A DNA stretch of 64,000 nucleotides from Phaffia rhodozyma. Taxonomy: Eukaryota; Basidiomycota; Tremellomycetes; Cystofilobasidiales; Mrakiaceae. The DNA lies in NCBI GenBank assembly GCA_014706385.1, contig JACGZH010000009.1:496001-560000 (forward strand), in the 5' to 3' direction. A program made the translations under genes and the position numbers. This document shows positions 35,827 through 47,780 of this stretch, piece by piece (position 1 is the stretch's first letter; every line of letters starts with the position of its first letter). The notes under the pieces are model-generated. The model ran no database searches. It saw nothing but the letters and a program-made list of their open reading frames with translations, and was not told where the DNA came from.

Positions 35827-38800
35827 TTAAACCCTGGAAGGGTTTCGGGCCAAAGTGGCACCAGTCTGAGCGGCCTGAGCCGATCCGAATCGCTGCTGCT
35901 CGGCAGCAGACATAGAAACCTTGGAGTTTCCGAGTCCGACTCGTCGAGCGGTCTTGTTAAGGAACGACGTTCGGTTGGAGTACAAAGACTCGTGTCGGGA
36001 GACGGTTCGCTGCATAGGAGCTCCGTTCTCCAGCTGAGCAATGGCCTCGGCCTTGGCAGCAGATCGCTTTCGCAACCAAGCGATGACGGTGTACTTCATG
36101 GCGAACTTGACAAGGTCCATAGGGAAGTACCAAACGATGTTCCAAACCCAAACGATTCCGACCCAACCGCCAGAGATCGACTGAACGTTGGTGAAACCCC
36201 AATCTCCGAAGGCGGCGATGATGGAAGAGATGAGCTGGGCGAGGCAGAAGGCAAGCATGAGGGCAACCGAGGGTCGCTCCATGAAAGACCATCCATGAGA
36301 TCGAGTGACAAAGATCAAAGCCTGAGAGATGATGGCAACCTGCAAGTAGATAACCATGTGACCCCTCTTATCGTTGACCTCCTTGATGGCCTCAACACCG
36401 AACCTGTCTTCGAAGAAGTTGGTGTCGTGCATAACGATGAAGAGAACAACGGTGGAAAGGGTAAGGTAGAGTCCGTAGGCAACGGCGTAGGAGAAGATTT
36501 CGGCCAAGTCCCAGTGATCGGGAGTCATGGAGGGCAACACTCGGTCCAGGGAAAGGGTCATGATCGTTCCGTCGTTCAGGATGGCAATGATAAGAACCAT
36601 GAAGGGAGGGAAGTTGAACTTCCAGGCGAAGGCAAGCACGGCAAATCCAACAACGATTCGGATCGTTACAGCACAGGCGTAGATGGCGTAGTTTCGCATT
36701 CGCTGGAAAATAATTCGGGATCCTCGGATAGCGTGAACAATGGTGGAGAGTCCAGGCTCGGTCAAGACGATATCAGCAGCTCCTCGGGCGGCATCGGTAG
36801 CTCCCTCGACGGCGATTCCGACGTTAGCTCGAGAAAGAGCAGGTGCGTCGTTGGCTCCATCTCCAGTCATGGCACAGAGGTGTCCAAGGCCCTGGATTCG
36901 CTTGACGATGTCGAACTTGTGCTCAGGGAACACTCCGGCGAATCCATCGGCATCCATGATCATCTCATCAAGGGTGGCGTACTTGCCACCAGCGGGTGGT
37001 CCATCCTTGAGGATTTTGGCAGGGTACATGTGGTCTCCAAGACCAAGTCGTCGACCGGTCTCCTTAGCAATGGCGAGCTGATCACCGGTAACCATCTTTA
37101 CCTTGACACCAAGAGCCTGAGCGTCATCGATGGTCTGCTTGGTGTCGTCTCGAGGGGGATCGAAGATAGCAAGAAGTCCAATAAGCTCGAATCCGTTTCC
37201 AGGAGCACCCTTCTCTCGGGAGTTGTCAAGAACATCCTCGTGGGCGACGGCAAGAGCTCGGAGACCTCGTCGGGCGAACTCCTCGACGTCTTTCTCGAGC
37301 TGATCCTCCATCTCGGAAGTCTTGTTTCGGGAGCAAATATCAATGATAATACCGGTCATTCCCTTAGTAGCTCGTCGGATGTTTCCGGTGGCGGTCTCGA
37401 CGTAAGTGGCAGCAGTTCGCTTGTCAACAGGGTTGAAAGGAATGAAGTCCAAAAGCTCCATACCCTTTCGGGAAGCCTCAGGTCCTCCGTTGCATCCGAC
37501 AACACATCCATCGATAGCGTCCATGTTCTCGACTCGGGAAGCGTAAGCGGCAAGCATCATAACCTCCTCAGCGTTGAAAGGTCCGTAAGTCTTGACTTCG
37601 TTCATATCGATCGTGAGCTTGTTGGTGGTAAGCGTTCCGGTCTTGTCAGAGCAGAGGATAGTAACTCCGGCCAACTCTTCGATGGCGGTGATTCGGGTGA
37701 CGATAGCCTTGTGCTTGGCGAGCTGCTGAGCTCCAACGGCCATGGTAACGGACAACACGGTGGGCATGGCAATGGGGATACCTCCGATCAAGAGCACAAG
37801 GATGTTGTCGAGACCATCTCGGTAAGAGTATCGGAAATCGGCGTACAGGATAAGGATCTCGAGGAGGACAAAGATACCGATGGAAACCATGCAGAAGAGT
37901 CCGATCTTGGCAAGGACGGCTTGCAAGTGACCAGTGGAATCGTTCTCAGCTCCGACAAGAGTGGCAGCTCGACCGAAGAAGGTGTTGGGTCCAGTGGAAA
38001 TAACGATACCCTCGGCCTCTCCCTGCTTACAGGTAGATCCAGAGAAGCACTCATCACCGAGGTTCTTCCCGACAGGGAGAGACTCTCCGGTCAAGGCAGC
38101 CTGATCCATGGAAACATCCACAGCGTCGACCAATCGGCAATCAGAGGGGCAGACGTCTCCATGCTTGAACGAAACAAGATCTCCAGGAACCAACTCAGAA
38201 GACTGTGAAAGATAAGGGTTCAAGAGATCAGCCTTGTGATCGTGGTCACTGACAAAATAAGGGAAAGACTAACCTCAATCTCGGCCCACGTGCCATCTCG
38301 CTTGGCCTTGGCCTTGGGAGCAAGAGATTCCATGAGAGCTTTAACAGCGTTACCAGCATTCCTCTCCTCGACGAAACCGATAGTCGAGTTGATCTGTGTA
38401 AGACAACGTGAGTTTCTCGCTCTTTTAAATTGAAGGCTTTCAAGAAAAAGATGAAACTTACGAGGAGCAACAAAACAATACCGACGAAATCCTGCCAATC
38501 CGGAGGTCGTCCTCCTCCGTTGGACAGGGCAATAGCGACAAGCGCGGCTCCTTCCATGACCCAGGACAAGGGGTTCCACATGAAAGAAAGGAACTGGAGG
38601 AAGGCACTACAAAAAATTAGGTAGAATAGATGGGATTAATCACCGATGCAATGGAACGAGTGATATGTTGGAAAGACGTAACGTACTTCTCGCTGGTCTC
38701 AGCCAACTTGTTAGGACCGAAGATCTCAATTCGTCGAGCAGCTTCGGCCGAAGTTAAACCGTTCTCATCGCACCTGAAGTGAAAACAGAACGAGACGAAA

Positions 38801-39322
38801 AGGCGTTAAGACGGTAGAAGAGCAATCGGGACGAGAAGAAAACGTACTGAAGAAGCTGGAAGACCTCCTCCATAACGACATGCTCAATATCGACCTTATC
38901 CTTGTCGTAAAGATCGTCAGCAGTGAATTGAATCTGTAAACGTGTACGGAAAACAGACTCGGGTTTAGTACGTGGAGCCCCCCTCAATAGCCAATGACGA
39001 CAGGCCGTTTAGATCCGATAGAGCCAAGAAGAAAAAAACAAAGGACGAACGGTGTTGAGATCAACGAGAGCGTGCTTGTCTCCATCGCTCTTGTGCTCCA
39101 TATCCTTGTACTCTCGCTTCTTCTTCTCCTCGACGGGAGCCTCAGCTTTGAGAGAAAAAAAAAACAAGTGGTAAAAATAGAATTTAGCTCGGCAGAATTC
39201 TGAGAGGGACGAAGAAAAATCCTTCAACGCAAAAGAGATGCGCTCAAGGGAACGATGCTGCTTTCTGTAACTATAAAATACTTACTAGGGACAGCATCAG
39301 GGGTGTGCTTCTTCTCGTCCAT
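35827..39322 (-). CDS. PMA1: Plasma-membrane H+-ATPase (P3A-type ATPase)
   Basis: Proton pump that energises the plasma membrane. ATG 39322 begins [12 protein letters not shown]; a charged N-terminal stretch ([20 protein letters not shown]) is followed by [20 protein letters not shown]. Several small 5' exons lead into a single large exon (about 38223-35827). Visible signatures are the actuator TGES in [11 protein letters not shown], the M4 proline segment [19 protein letters not shown], the phosphorylation site [18 protein letters not shown]-equivalent [38 protein letters not shown] and the hinge [20 protein letters not shown]. Ten helices are expected. The C-terminal regulatory tail is Ser/Arg-rich ([17 protein letters not shown]). 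Third-base-biased codons suggest very high expression, which also produces a long spurious antisense frame. Confidence 0.97.
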
Positions 39323-40799
39323 GATGAATTATGTGATTAAGGGGTTGTGTTTAATATATTTTGGAGGGTATGCGGATAGCCAGAAAACTTGTTTAACAAG
39401 ACTCGAGAGTAAAAAAACGGAAAGAGATAGGTGGTCGGAGGGACGGAAAGGAAAGAGAAAGAAAGGTCCTAAAAAGCAATAGCTGTCTGCTAAGTATGAG
39501 AGAGCGACTCCACACACGGCTTTTTTGACTAGGGAGGATGATGGAGAGAGGGGAGGAAGGGAAGTCGTGAGGAAAAGAAAAGGGGGAAAAGAAATGGAAC
39601 CAAAGAGGAAAAGAAGGGGGGTATATTTATTGGTCTGGGACTGTCCCGACTGGCTTTTTTTTTTCTTGCCTGTCCTATCTGTCTTTTTTTGTCCTCTGTC
39701 GTCTGCTTTCCTCTTTCGTCTGTCTGTTTTGTCTTCTCCCCACGCGCAGGCCGTCTGATCGGTCATGTTTTCTCTGTCAGTCTCGGCAAGGCTCTGTCAG
39801 GCTCAGTTCTGAGCCTAGTTATGTGTGCCGACGCGCAGTACGGTTTGAGGGGGAACATACAGAGAACCCCTACGGCCGCCGTGATCCGTTTGATGTAATG
39901 AATTTTGATCATCTATGCCGAACGTGTGGTAACGCCGTGCGCAGTAGATGCCGACCAATCAGTTGACCCAGGTCAGTTGGTATCTGCCAAACTGCCGATC
40001 GACCTGGACCCCCGAAAAAAAAAAAGCCCTAGTAGTTATATTCGTCAACGTAGTAGGTCACTAAGCTATCTTGTTCTATAGTCCCACTGTTGAGGAAGCT
40101 TCCGCGTTTTCCAATCAACCGCTCTTACTCCAATATATTTCGCTCATTGAGTTTTGATTGACATTATCAATCTTGCCGTTTTCACCTTCTTCGTACTCCG
40201 GGCCTTCGGCCTTGATACACCGTTGATGGGGCTGATGACCACAATATTCCGTCTGAAGTCTCCGATTTCCGTTCTGAGTAATGCATCTCCTTCTCCTTCT
40301 CTTTCTCCATGTTCGCCGTATCGATCGGCTCCGCATATCCGATCGTGTATCACACCAGGCCGACTCGGGAGACGGCAATGAGCTTGCGACCGAACGTCGA
40401 CGCACGCGCGGATGTACGGCCGATTTATGATTACTCTCCTTAAAGGTGCTCTGTATCTAGCATCATGTTGACAGCTTGCTGACGCCACCGACACAGCGCC
40501 TCCGAGATGTGTAGTTGGACACGTAAAGCAGCATAATAGTTTGATGAGTTATCTATCAACTTTGAGGCCTGAAGTCTGTACGCGCTCAAATTCATCAGGC
40601 TCGTTCTCTAACGCGATCATTACGTAACTATGATCATCTCTCGCCTCCCTCTCATCTCGTCCATGTTCTCGCTCGACGGATATACCGTCTACATTGATTT
40701 TATCAGACAGACCCCCTTGAGAGTTACCTTCGTCTCCCTGTGCTCTCAAGCTCTCATTCAGCAGCTGCATCAGCTTTTACTCACCCCTTTCAGGAGCCG
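39323..40799. other. PMA1 promoter and divergent SEC3 upstream region
   Basis: 1,477 bp without a supported gene. On the minus strand the first 400 bp upstream of PMA1 are purine-rich (pyrimidine-rich on plus, 39640-39735), as in strong promoters. Segments around 40000-40650 contain CGATCGG/CCGAC-type motifs without clear repeats. No ORF here has splice-supported continuity. Confidence 0.4.
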
Positions 40800-43372
40800 A
40801 TGTCACGACCTCAACCAATCCCTCACGACTCTCGCCCGTCCACGAAGACAGATATCATCGCCTCCCTTTTCTCTTCCCACGCATCATCATCAACCTCAAC
40901 CACGTCAGGACTCTCAGGCGATAACTTGAATGAAACATATGTGTCACACGTAAAGATATTTGAGACAGATGAAGGAGGTGTCAAGTCCAGGTATCTGATC
41001 TTATCCAGTATGTTTCTTTTCGTCTCCAGCTCTACCTCAAGAGTATCTGCTAGTATAACCTCTAGTGAACTGTACATCCACATGAAGGCGAGACCGTCTA
41101 TTGACAGCAACCTCGACGTTAAAACAGCTTCTACTCAGTCCGAAAAATGCTTCATTCACAAAGCAAAAAGAAATTCCAACGGAACATTCTCGAAGGGGAA
41201 AACTTGGGGTCTAGAATCTTTACGGACAATTGAAGTTGTAGATGTCGGTCGTTCTCTCTTGGCCCTTCTCTTCTTCTCTGCCTCTCTGATACAGATGCGG
41301 ATGTAAGCTGACTCGCTCATCTCCATGGCCCATCCTTCTAGCCCTTACACTTTTCATTGACGATGTCCAAGACCTACCGGTACGCAACCGAGCGGGAGGC
41401 TGAACAGGCTGCTTTCATCGAGGCCAGCATCAAGATCTTCCGCCAATACATGAATGGTCGAATGCCCAGGTTGATAGGCATAGATTTGAAAATGCTTAAA
41501 GAAGGAGAACAAGGTACGTGCTCTTGGCCTAGTTGGAAACACCCATCTCAGAGCTCGACTTGATAAAGTACGCGATTTGCGATAAGTAGAACCAGCCAGT
41601 ATAAACGTGCCTTTTCCTTCTTCTGCTAATCATCCAGTCCGGCCCACACCCTCTCGTTCAACCTCCTCATCCTCCTCACAACTACCACATCGGACGTCTA
41701 CCTCTTCGCAACCCTCAGTCCGTGAAGACCTTGCTCGGCAGCCTTCGGGGCTTGGTCGGGAGATTATTCTCTCCCCCAGCGACGATATTGAATCCGCCAA
41801 CACGGACTCTTCCAGAGCGCGGCAGATCCGAAAGAAGCCTGGCGAAGGAACTACTCTAAGAGCAGATTCTGCTCAATTCGAATTAGCTGTATTATCACAC
41901 CAGGCAGATCAACTGTCCTCGAGCTCTCATTTCGCCTCCAGGCCTGACCACCCTGCATCCACGCATTTGCCAACCTCTGCCGAGACCACCAATCTATCAC
42001 CTGTTCCTGTCACCCAAATTCCAGCTTCGGTCAAATCTTCAAGTGTTCCGCCTGTCGAAACCTTCGTGGCCCCTCCGATCATTAGCCTGAGTCAGCCACA
42101 AGTCTCACCGGCATCCGTCATCACATCAAATGGATCTTCTGTTTTGGAGCCAAATTATCCACCCTCTCTTCTTCGACCACCCCAGACGTCCCTACGACCA
42201 GCCTCGCCTGCTGCTCTCTCTGTCTCAACAAACATGGCCTCTATACCGAACGGCTCTGCGCGAGCAAAGCCGCCGCAACCTTTCAAGCTCAAGACCGAGA
42301 CATCGTTCTCGCGTGCGCTACTTCTGTCCAACGATCCTCTCACGCCGCTTACAGGTGGGGGTCTGATCGGAGAACAAGAAGAGGAAAATGACGAGGAGGA
42401 AGATGTAATTCTCGCTAATGTAGAAGAGTTGTTGGACGGCTGGGAGTGGGAATCGGCGGGCGAGAGGGCGGACAGTGGCAGGATAGGAAGAGATGGAAAA
42501 GGGGAGATGGAGAAACGACTAGGAGCAGAACTGCAAGCTTTAGAAGAGGTAAGCAACTACTCTGGAGAGGTTTAAAGATCTTTGTCCGCTTTCCTTCTCT
42601 TCTTTTTCTTCACGTCCGTTGATATACTCCATTTTCCACATCTATAGGCCAGCATTCATTCCTTGCTTGAAGCGGACGATGGGGTCAGCAAGGTGATGGA
42701 GGCCATCGATCAAGTCATTCTTCATCTAGATCAGACGGATGGCAGAATCCTCGGCTACAAGATCCAGCTGAACGTTCGTTTGTAATCTTATTTCTTCTTG
42801 AACTTGGTCGACCGTTTCATAGTACTCATATAATGGCGGTTCTGTCTTGACTAAATCTATAGGCGGTGGCAGAAGATATATCTTATATCGAGACACAGAG
42901 CAAAGCCACCCTGCAGCGCCTGTATGCACCTCAAACTTCTTCCCCGCCTCGAACCTACCAATCACTGCCTACATCTCAGTCTTATCGGCCATCGACCGAG
43001 TCGACCGAGAGGCCATACAGGCCTTCGCAGGACTCCATGCCTGAGGTCACTGCACACACTTCGACCAACACTTCAAAACAAGACGATTGGCAGCCTCCTG
43101 CGATTCCGACGATGGCTGTGATGGGTCAACCGAAAGAATGGGGGGATCCTAGTCGGTATGACGGATTCGATCTGAACCCTTCGTCCGGTGGACAGACAAG
43201 CTTGACGGTAGGCGCTGCTTCTATGGATAGAGATCGGATTGGTAAGAGAGATCTAGCGAGGAAGAACACGACGATGATGGGTTTGCTGAAGAGAAACTCC
43301 GAGAAGAAGGAGGAAAAAAAGGAACGAAAGGAGGAGAAGGCCAGGCTGAAAGGCAGAGTGCCAAAGATATAA
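40800..43372 (+). CDS. SEC3: Short Sec3-type exocyst protein (PIP2-binding PH domain plus coiled coil)
   Basis: N-terminal part of the exocyst landmark subunit Sec3. ATG 40800 begins MSRPQPIPHDSRPSTKTDII. The Sec3-PIP2-binding PH domain is spread over exons: YVSHVKIFETDEGGVKSRYL, then (splice 41008 to about 41128) [34 protein letters not shown] and AEQAAFIEASIKIFRQYMNG. A 320-residue Ser/Pro-rich linker follows. Next is the Sec3 coiled-coil start: ILANVEELLDGWEW, LGAELQALEEASIHSLLEAD, MEAIDQVILHLDQTDGRILG, YKIQLNAVAEDISYIETQSK. Full-size Sec3 proteins continue into a long helical-rod domain. Here the frame ends after about 110 further low-complexity, Lys-rich residues (KKEEKKERKEEKARLKGR) at TAA 43370-43372, and MET8 starts 320 bp later. 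About 700 residues in total. Confidence 0.85.
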
Positions 43373-43692
43373 AGAACACAGGATAGATTCCTGATATACA
43401 TATGTCATCTATTTGTTCATAAATCTAGTTTTATCTACCTTTTGATTGAGGTTAAATTTGGTTGAAATACATCCATACATCGATACTGATTAGAATGTTT
43501 CAGTTGCAATTGTTAGGGTTAACGAAATATATCGATCGATCATCTTTTCTTTCAGAGCCATATCTTATTTCGTCATTCATCCCTAATCTTTGATCCTCAG
43601 TCGTTTCTCTTTCACCCTTTTCAACATCTTAAAAGGCTCGCCATACAAGTCACATAAGAATCTTGAAACTTTTGTACCCGACTGACCTGAGT
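43373..43692. other. Intergenic region SEC3 / MET8
   Basis: 320 bp in tandem orientation. No distinct element is seen. Confidence 0.35.
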
Positions 43693-44866
43693 ATGTCTGA
43701 TAGTAAAACTGAGATTCCTCCGATCGTGCCGGGCACTTCCTTCATGCTAGGTTCATCATTCAGTTCATCTTTGATATGTGGATGGATTGCTCAATACTGA
43801 CATCATATTTACCCAATTCTTTCAGCTTGGAGACTAAATGGTCGAAGAGTTCTCCTTGTTGGAGGTGGGGTAGTCGCCACCGGTCGTTTATACTACCTCC
43901 TAGAGGCAGGAGCTAAGGTGACATTGATTGCACCTAGGGAAGGTTTAACGGACGAAGTCAAACATCGAGTAGACGTCGAAGGTTTAGTTGACTGTTATCT
44001 TGAGAGAGAATGGGCAGAAGAGGATGAGCAGGAAGAGTTCTTAACAGGTAATATATCTTTTTGTTTCTGAGAGCTTCCTCGGCAGATGTAGGAACGATGG
44101 TCATGATGTTAATTAGTTCTGTATATTCTATCCAAAACTATTGATTGCGAACCCGATTGATAGGGTTCGACATGATCTTGACAGCCATCGACGATAACCC
44201 ATTATCAACAAGGATCTGTTCGTTATCTAGAAAGCTTCGAATACCGGTAAATGTGGCCGATGTTCCCCCTCAGGTAAGTCTCTTCTTTCCGATTTCCTCT
44301 CATGAATCAATATTTGCAATTGTTAATCGATCTCAAATTCTCTTTCCTTCGTCAACCAAAAGTGTGATTTTTACTTTGGCTCTCAGATTCGGAAAGGTCC
44401 CCTTCAAATTATGGTCTCTACATCCGGTCGAGGACCCCGGTTAGCTGCCGCTATTCGGCAACGAATCGAGTTATCTTTACCTGACAACATCGAGAATGCA
44501 ATCTTGAAGACCGGCCAGCTTCGAGCGGAATTAAGAAAGATTGCGCCTGGTGTGGGTGGTCCGCTGGGAGCACGTCGAATGAGCTGGATGATTGACGTGT
44601 GTGATACTTGGAGTCTGGACGAGCTGGCAGAGATGGATGAGCCGATGATGCGCGCTGTACTAGGTGGCTGGGAGTCTGGGGAAATAAGAGCTTGGGAAGA
44701 CGTGGCGTATGGCGACTCAACATGGGGCAAGTTGAGAGCCAAGAGCTGGAAAACCGGGAAACGACTGACAAGTTGGTTAGGAGGGACATTACCTGTTTTA
44801 GGTGGGATCACAGTCGGAGTGGTGGGTACGTTAATAGTGTTGAAGAGATCAAGGATATATCAATGA
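43693..44866 (+). CDS. MET8: Precorrin-2 dehydrogenase / sirohydrochlorin ferrochelatase (siroheme synthase)
   Basis: Bifunctional enzyme making siroheme for sulfite and nitrite reductases: NAD-dependent oxidation of precorrin-2, then iron insertion. ATG 43693 gives MSDSKTEIPPIVPGTSFMLA. After a short intron the Rossmann fold appears: WRLNGRRVLLVGGGVVATGR, LLEAGAKVTLIAPREG. Later segments are FDMILTAIDDNPLSTRICSL, RIPVNVADVPPQCDFYFGSQ (spliced) and the phosphate/substrate loop IMVSTSGRGPRLAAAIRQRI. The C-terminal domain has KIAPGVGGPLGARRMSWMID. A final hydrophobic segment (LPVLGGITVGVVGTLIVL) plus KRSRIYQ looks like a C-terminal membrane anchor, which is an unusual addition for a normally soluble enzyme. 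Stop TGA 44864-44866. Confidence 0.92.
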
Positions 44867-45148
44867 AGATGTACGGCCTCTTCAACATTATTGGGGAATT
44901 TCTTTGAAAGAAATACAAAGTACATATCTCGGCTCAACCATTCTTATGAGGGTCGTTTGAGAGGTCATGCAACAAAGAGAGAACTGTTGATAGGCTTGAG
45001 AAAGGATCATATATCACATCCAATGCAAGCGATAGCCAAGAGGAGAACGTGAATATGAGAAATCTATTAAATGCACATCGGGCATTTTGTATTAAGAATG
45101 TTCAAACACAATCTGTCAGGTTCTCTCGATTCCATACATGATCTAGAT
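44867..45148. other. Intergenic region between convergent MET8 and HAM1
   Basis: About 280 bp of A/T-rich sequence. Nothing is recognised. Confidence 0.35.
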
Positions 45149-46402
45149 CTATGAGCTCTCTGGTAGGCTGTTAAGATGATCCTTTAGTTTCGCCAATGCT
45201 CGGTATCGATGAGAGATAGTGTTCTTGGTCTTGGGATCCATCTCAGCGTATCTATTGTACGAAGAGGGTTCAAAAGTGTGAGAATACAGAGATTTGGAAC
45301 AGTGTGTCGTTAATACTTTGTTTTGTAGAAATATCCCTCGCGCAAATGTCAAACGAAAAACGAGCAGGAATCGATACCTTTACGGCGTCGAGAGAGAAAG
45401 GACGAGTAAGATGTTGAACGTACGTCTCAAAAAATCCGTCCGGCTGAAAGACTGCGTCCCATCTGAATATACGAAGGAAATGAAGCAACCAGAATGCTAT
45501 AGTCAGAACTCAAGCCAGGTGGTCGTTTCCTTTCGTTTTATAAACAACAAACATCCGGAGAGATGCAACTTCCTGTATGACCACAAAGAGTATTCAAAAT
45601 TGCTAATTGCTTACCCAAAGACCTTTGCACCCCGAGCAGGCACAATCTTTCCTTCAGTCCTTCCCTCAAAGATGAGTGGCGCTTGTCCAGGCCCAGGGCA
45701 GTAGGCAAATGTGCAGATTGCAGTCGCAGACTTATCCTCAAATCCAGCGAGAATCGCGTTCAGTCCTGCAAGTAATTAACCAGCACATTCATCATCATAA
45801 TCTATAGTCATCTGTAACCCAGAAAATACGTTGTGTCCAGATACTTACCTTCATGACCGACAGCTTCCATGAAGTCTTTGATATATGGGCCAGGGAGCCC
45901 ATTGAGAGCAGTGAAGGCTAACGCTGTGTCCTCGGTCACACAAGCTTTTTCAATCTACAGAAATCAGATATATCAGTCGTCATAGAAATCTCAATCTCAA
46001 GAGACAAACGAAAAAGTATGCTGGGAAATATTGGGTTGAGTCCGATAAACTGACCTGAAGAGCGGCCGCAGTGCATTTTGCTGTGGCAACCTGAACGGTT
46101 GTGCCTTGAATCTCTGGAAGATCATCTAGAGCTTCGGAGGATACCTGAATCCCATTGGCATCCACCGAAAGGATCGCCTAGGAATACAACGAACCGCTCA
46201 TGCCTGGGTGGTCAGAAACGCCTAGACAAAGAAGAGTGAACATCCGGCAACAAACACACCCACTTGAACCTCCTTTAGTTTGTTGGCGTTTCCGGTAACA
46301 AAGACTATTGTGATCAGATAAATTAATATATGATGGTCAGGTCGTTTCTATATCGTATGGTCATAACGAAATAAGAGTCTTCTGACCAAAAGATCTAGAC
46401 AT
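45149..46402 (-). CDS. HAM1: Inosine/xanthosine triphosphate pyrophosphatase (Ham1/ITPA)
   Basis: House-cleaning enzyme hydrolysing ITP, XTP and deaminated dNTPs to monophosphates. ATG 46402 (MSRSF) is followed by intron-separated exons: [13 protein letters not shown] (the nucleotide-binding SxTGNxxKxxE-type motif), [60 protein letters not shown] (the TEDTSL-type catalytic strand), [41 protein letters not shown] and [12 protein letters not shown]. It ends [20 protein letters not shown], with TAG 45149-45151. Motif order and length (about 190 residues) are normal. It is divergent from the next gene across only about 120 bp. Confidence 0.92.
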
Positions 46403-46523
46403 TGTTAGATGATGGATGAGGGAAGTGCGAAGATCAATTTTGCTATTTAGGGCTTGGAAAACAAGGAAAGGCGAATAAGACCCGCATTACATCGTTTTAA
46501 GAATCCTACAAGGATCCCGAGCG

Positions 46524-47780
46524 ATGCTTTCCAGTTATGCCCTACCATCAACTTCGTCTCTCCTCCTTCCGTCTTTGACCTTCGACACTCTTCAACTTTT
46601 TGGAGAACGAAGCATGTCTACTTCTACCTTATCTCCAATAGCTACTACTGTTTCAAGTAGCCCGAGCAGGCCTTCAGCCACCCTCTATGTTTTCGTAGGT
46701 TTCAACCCTGCCCTTGCTGACCCTCCATCTCTTATCTTATCCCAACTCCTCGATTTGTTCATATCCGGGCCATAGACCAATTGTAGCAGTGACTGACCCC
46801 CAGTTCCTGTGGTTGTCAATAGACTTTCGTGGCCACCGTGGCCATCCTTCTTTTATTATGTGCTGGTTTGTACTCCGTGTAGTTCCGGGTCTTTACACAG
46901 CCCCTCTCTTGCGATGTCGCCTCATCATTCGACCGGCTCCTAAATCTCCTCGCTTGCGTCCCTCCTGATCTCAACAGGTTTCTTGACCAGAAATTATATG
47001 TATCGGCGCCGTCTTAGGAGCCATCTGTTATCTCTTAACATCTCTACAGAGGATCGTGAAGAGATTCAACGTGCCAATAGTGCTCAGCTTCGAGCGATAG
47101 CAAACCTACTGAACAGTTCTGGCCTCACATCCGATGGACTCGATAGTCGGAGCTTTCTTGGCATGCCCAACACACTCTTCGTACCTAATCAAAGGCGAAG
47201 GGCAACAAAAGAGATATCATTGGGCAGAACACCTGACTTATGGGAGGTCACCACCGGAGAAGACCAGCTGAACATGAGGATCAATACAGCCGCTTTCGAC
47301 TGGAAACACTTATGTGTACGTCTTTAATCATCGAGGTTGTCTTAATATCCTATACCGATAATCTTATCAGTCCTGACCTTAGTTGGGGACTCTCTTCAGC
47401 CTATTTCTCTCTTTATTCCTATAGAGCCAATCAAACCTCCTTTTAAACGGCCAGTACCTGTTCTGATTCCCTCACAAATGCCATCTGTTCTTCAGAATCT
47501 GTTCTCAATACATCCGACACCCGAACTCACCAATCCTACGGGTGTAGCGGCACCAGTGGATTCATCAATAAGTGTCTTGTCCGTTCAGGATCGAGTATTA
47601 GCAGACCTACCTTCGCGAACTATATACTTGTCGGTTTTCATCAAAATGCCGGAGGATACTCAATTGATTTCAGCTCGAGCCGTAGAGCAGGAAAGCGAAT
47701 TGAATGAGGATGAGGATGAGGGAGGCTTGCGTGAGATAGGTGATGTTGAGCTAGGTGTAGCAATGGTTCGCATCGAATAA
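46524..47780 (+). CDS. Hypothetical protein, unrecognised family
   Basis: ATG 46524 opens a Ser/Thr-rich N-terminus (MLSSYALPSTSSLLLPSLTF), possibly organelle-directed. Exons further on are supported by frame and splice consensus. One begins after CAACAG near 46978 and encodes FLTRNYMYRRRLRSHLLSLN, AQLRAIANLLNSSGLTSDG and ISLGRTPDLWEVTTGEDQLN, ending WKHLC at a GTACGT donor near 47315. A last exon encodes VPVLIPSQMPSVLQNLFSIH, RVLADLPSRTIYLSVFIKMP and an acidic stretch (ELNEDEDEGG), with stop TAA 47778-47780. The exon chain between 46700 and 46978 is not resolved. I do not recognise the family and assign no function. The C-terminal strand-rich segment (GDVELGVAMVRIE) suggests a folded domain. 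Confidence 0.55.

Noticed and set aside
35656..38208. 850-codon open frame on the plus strand antisense to PMA1
   Set aside because: Lies exactly opposite the highly codon-biased PMA1 exon; low-complexity Gly/Ser/Asp composition and no family features. It is a by-product of codon bias.
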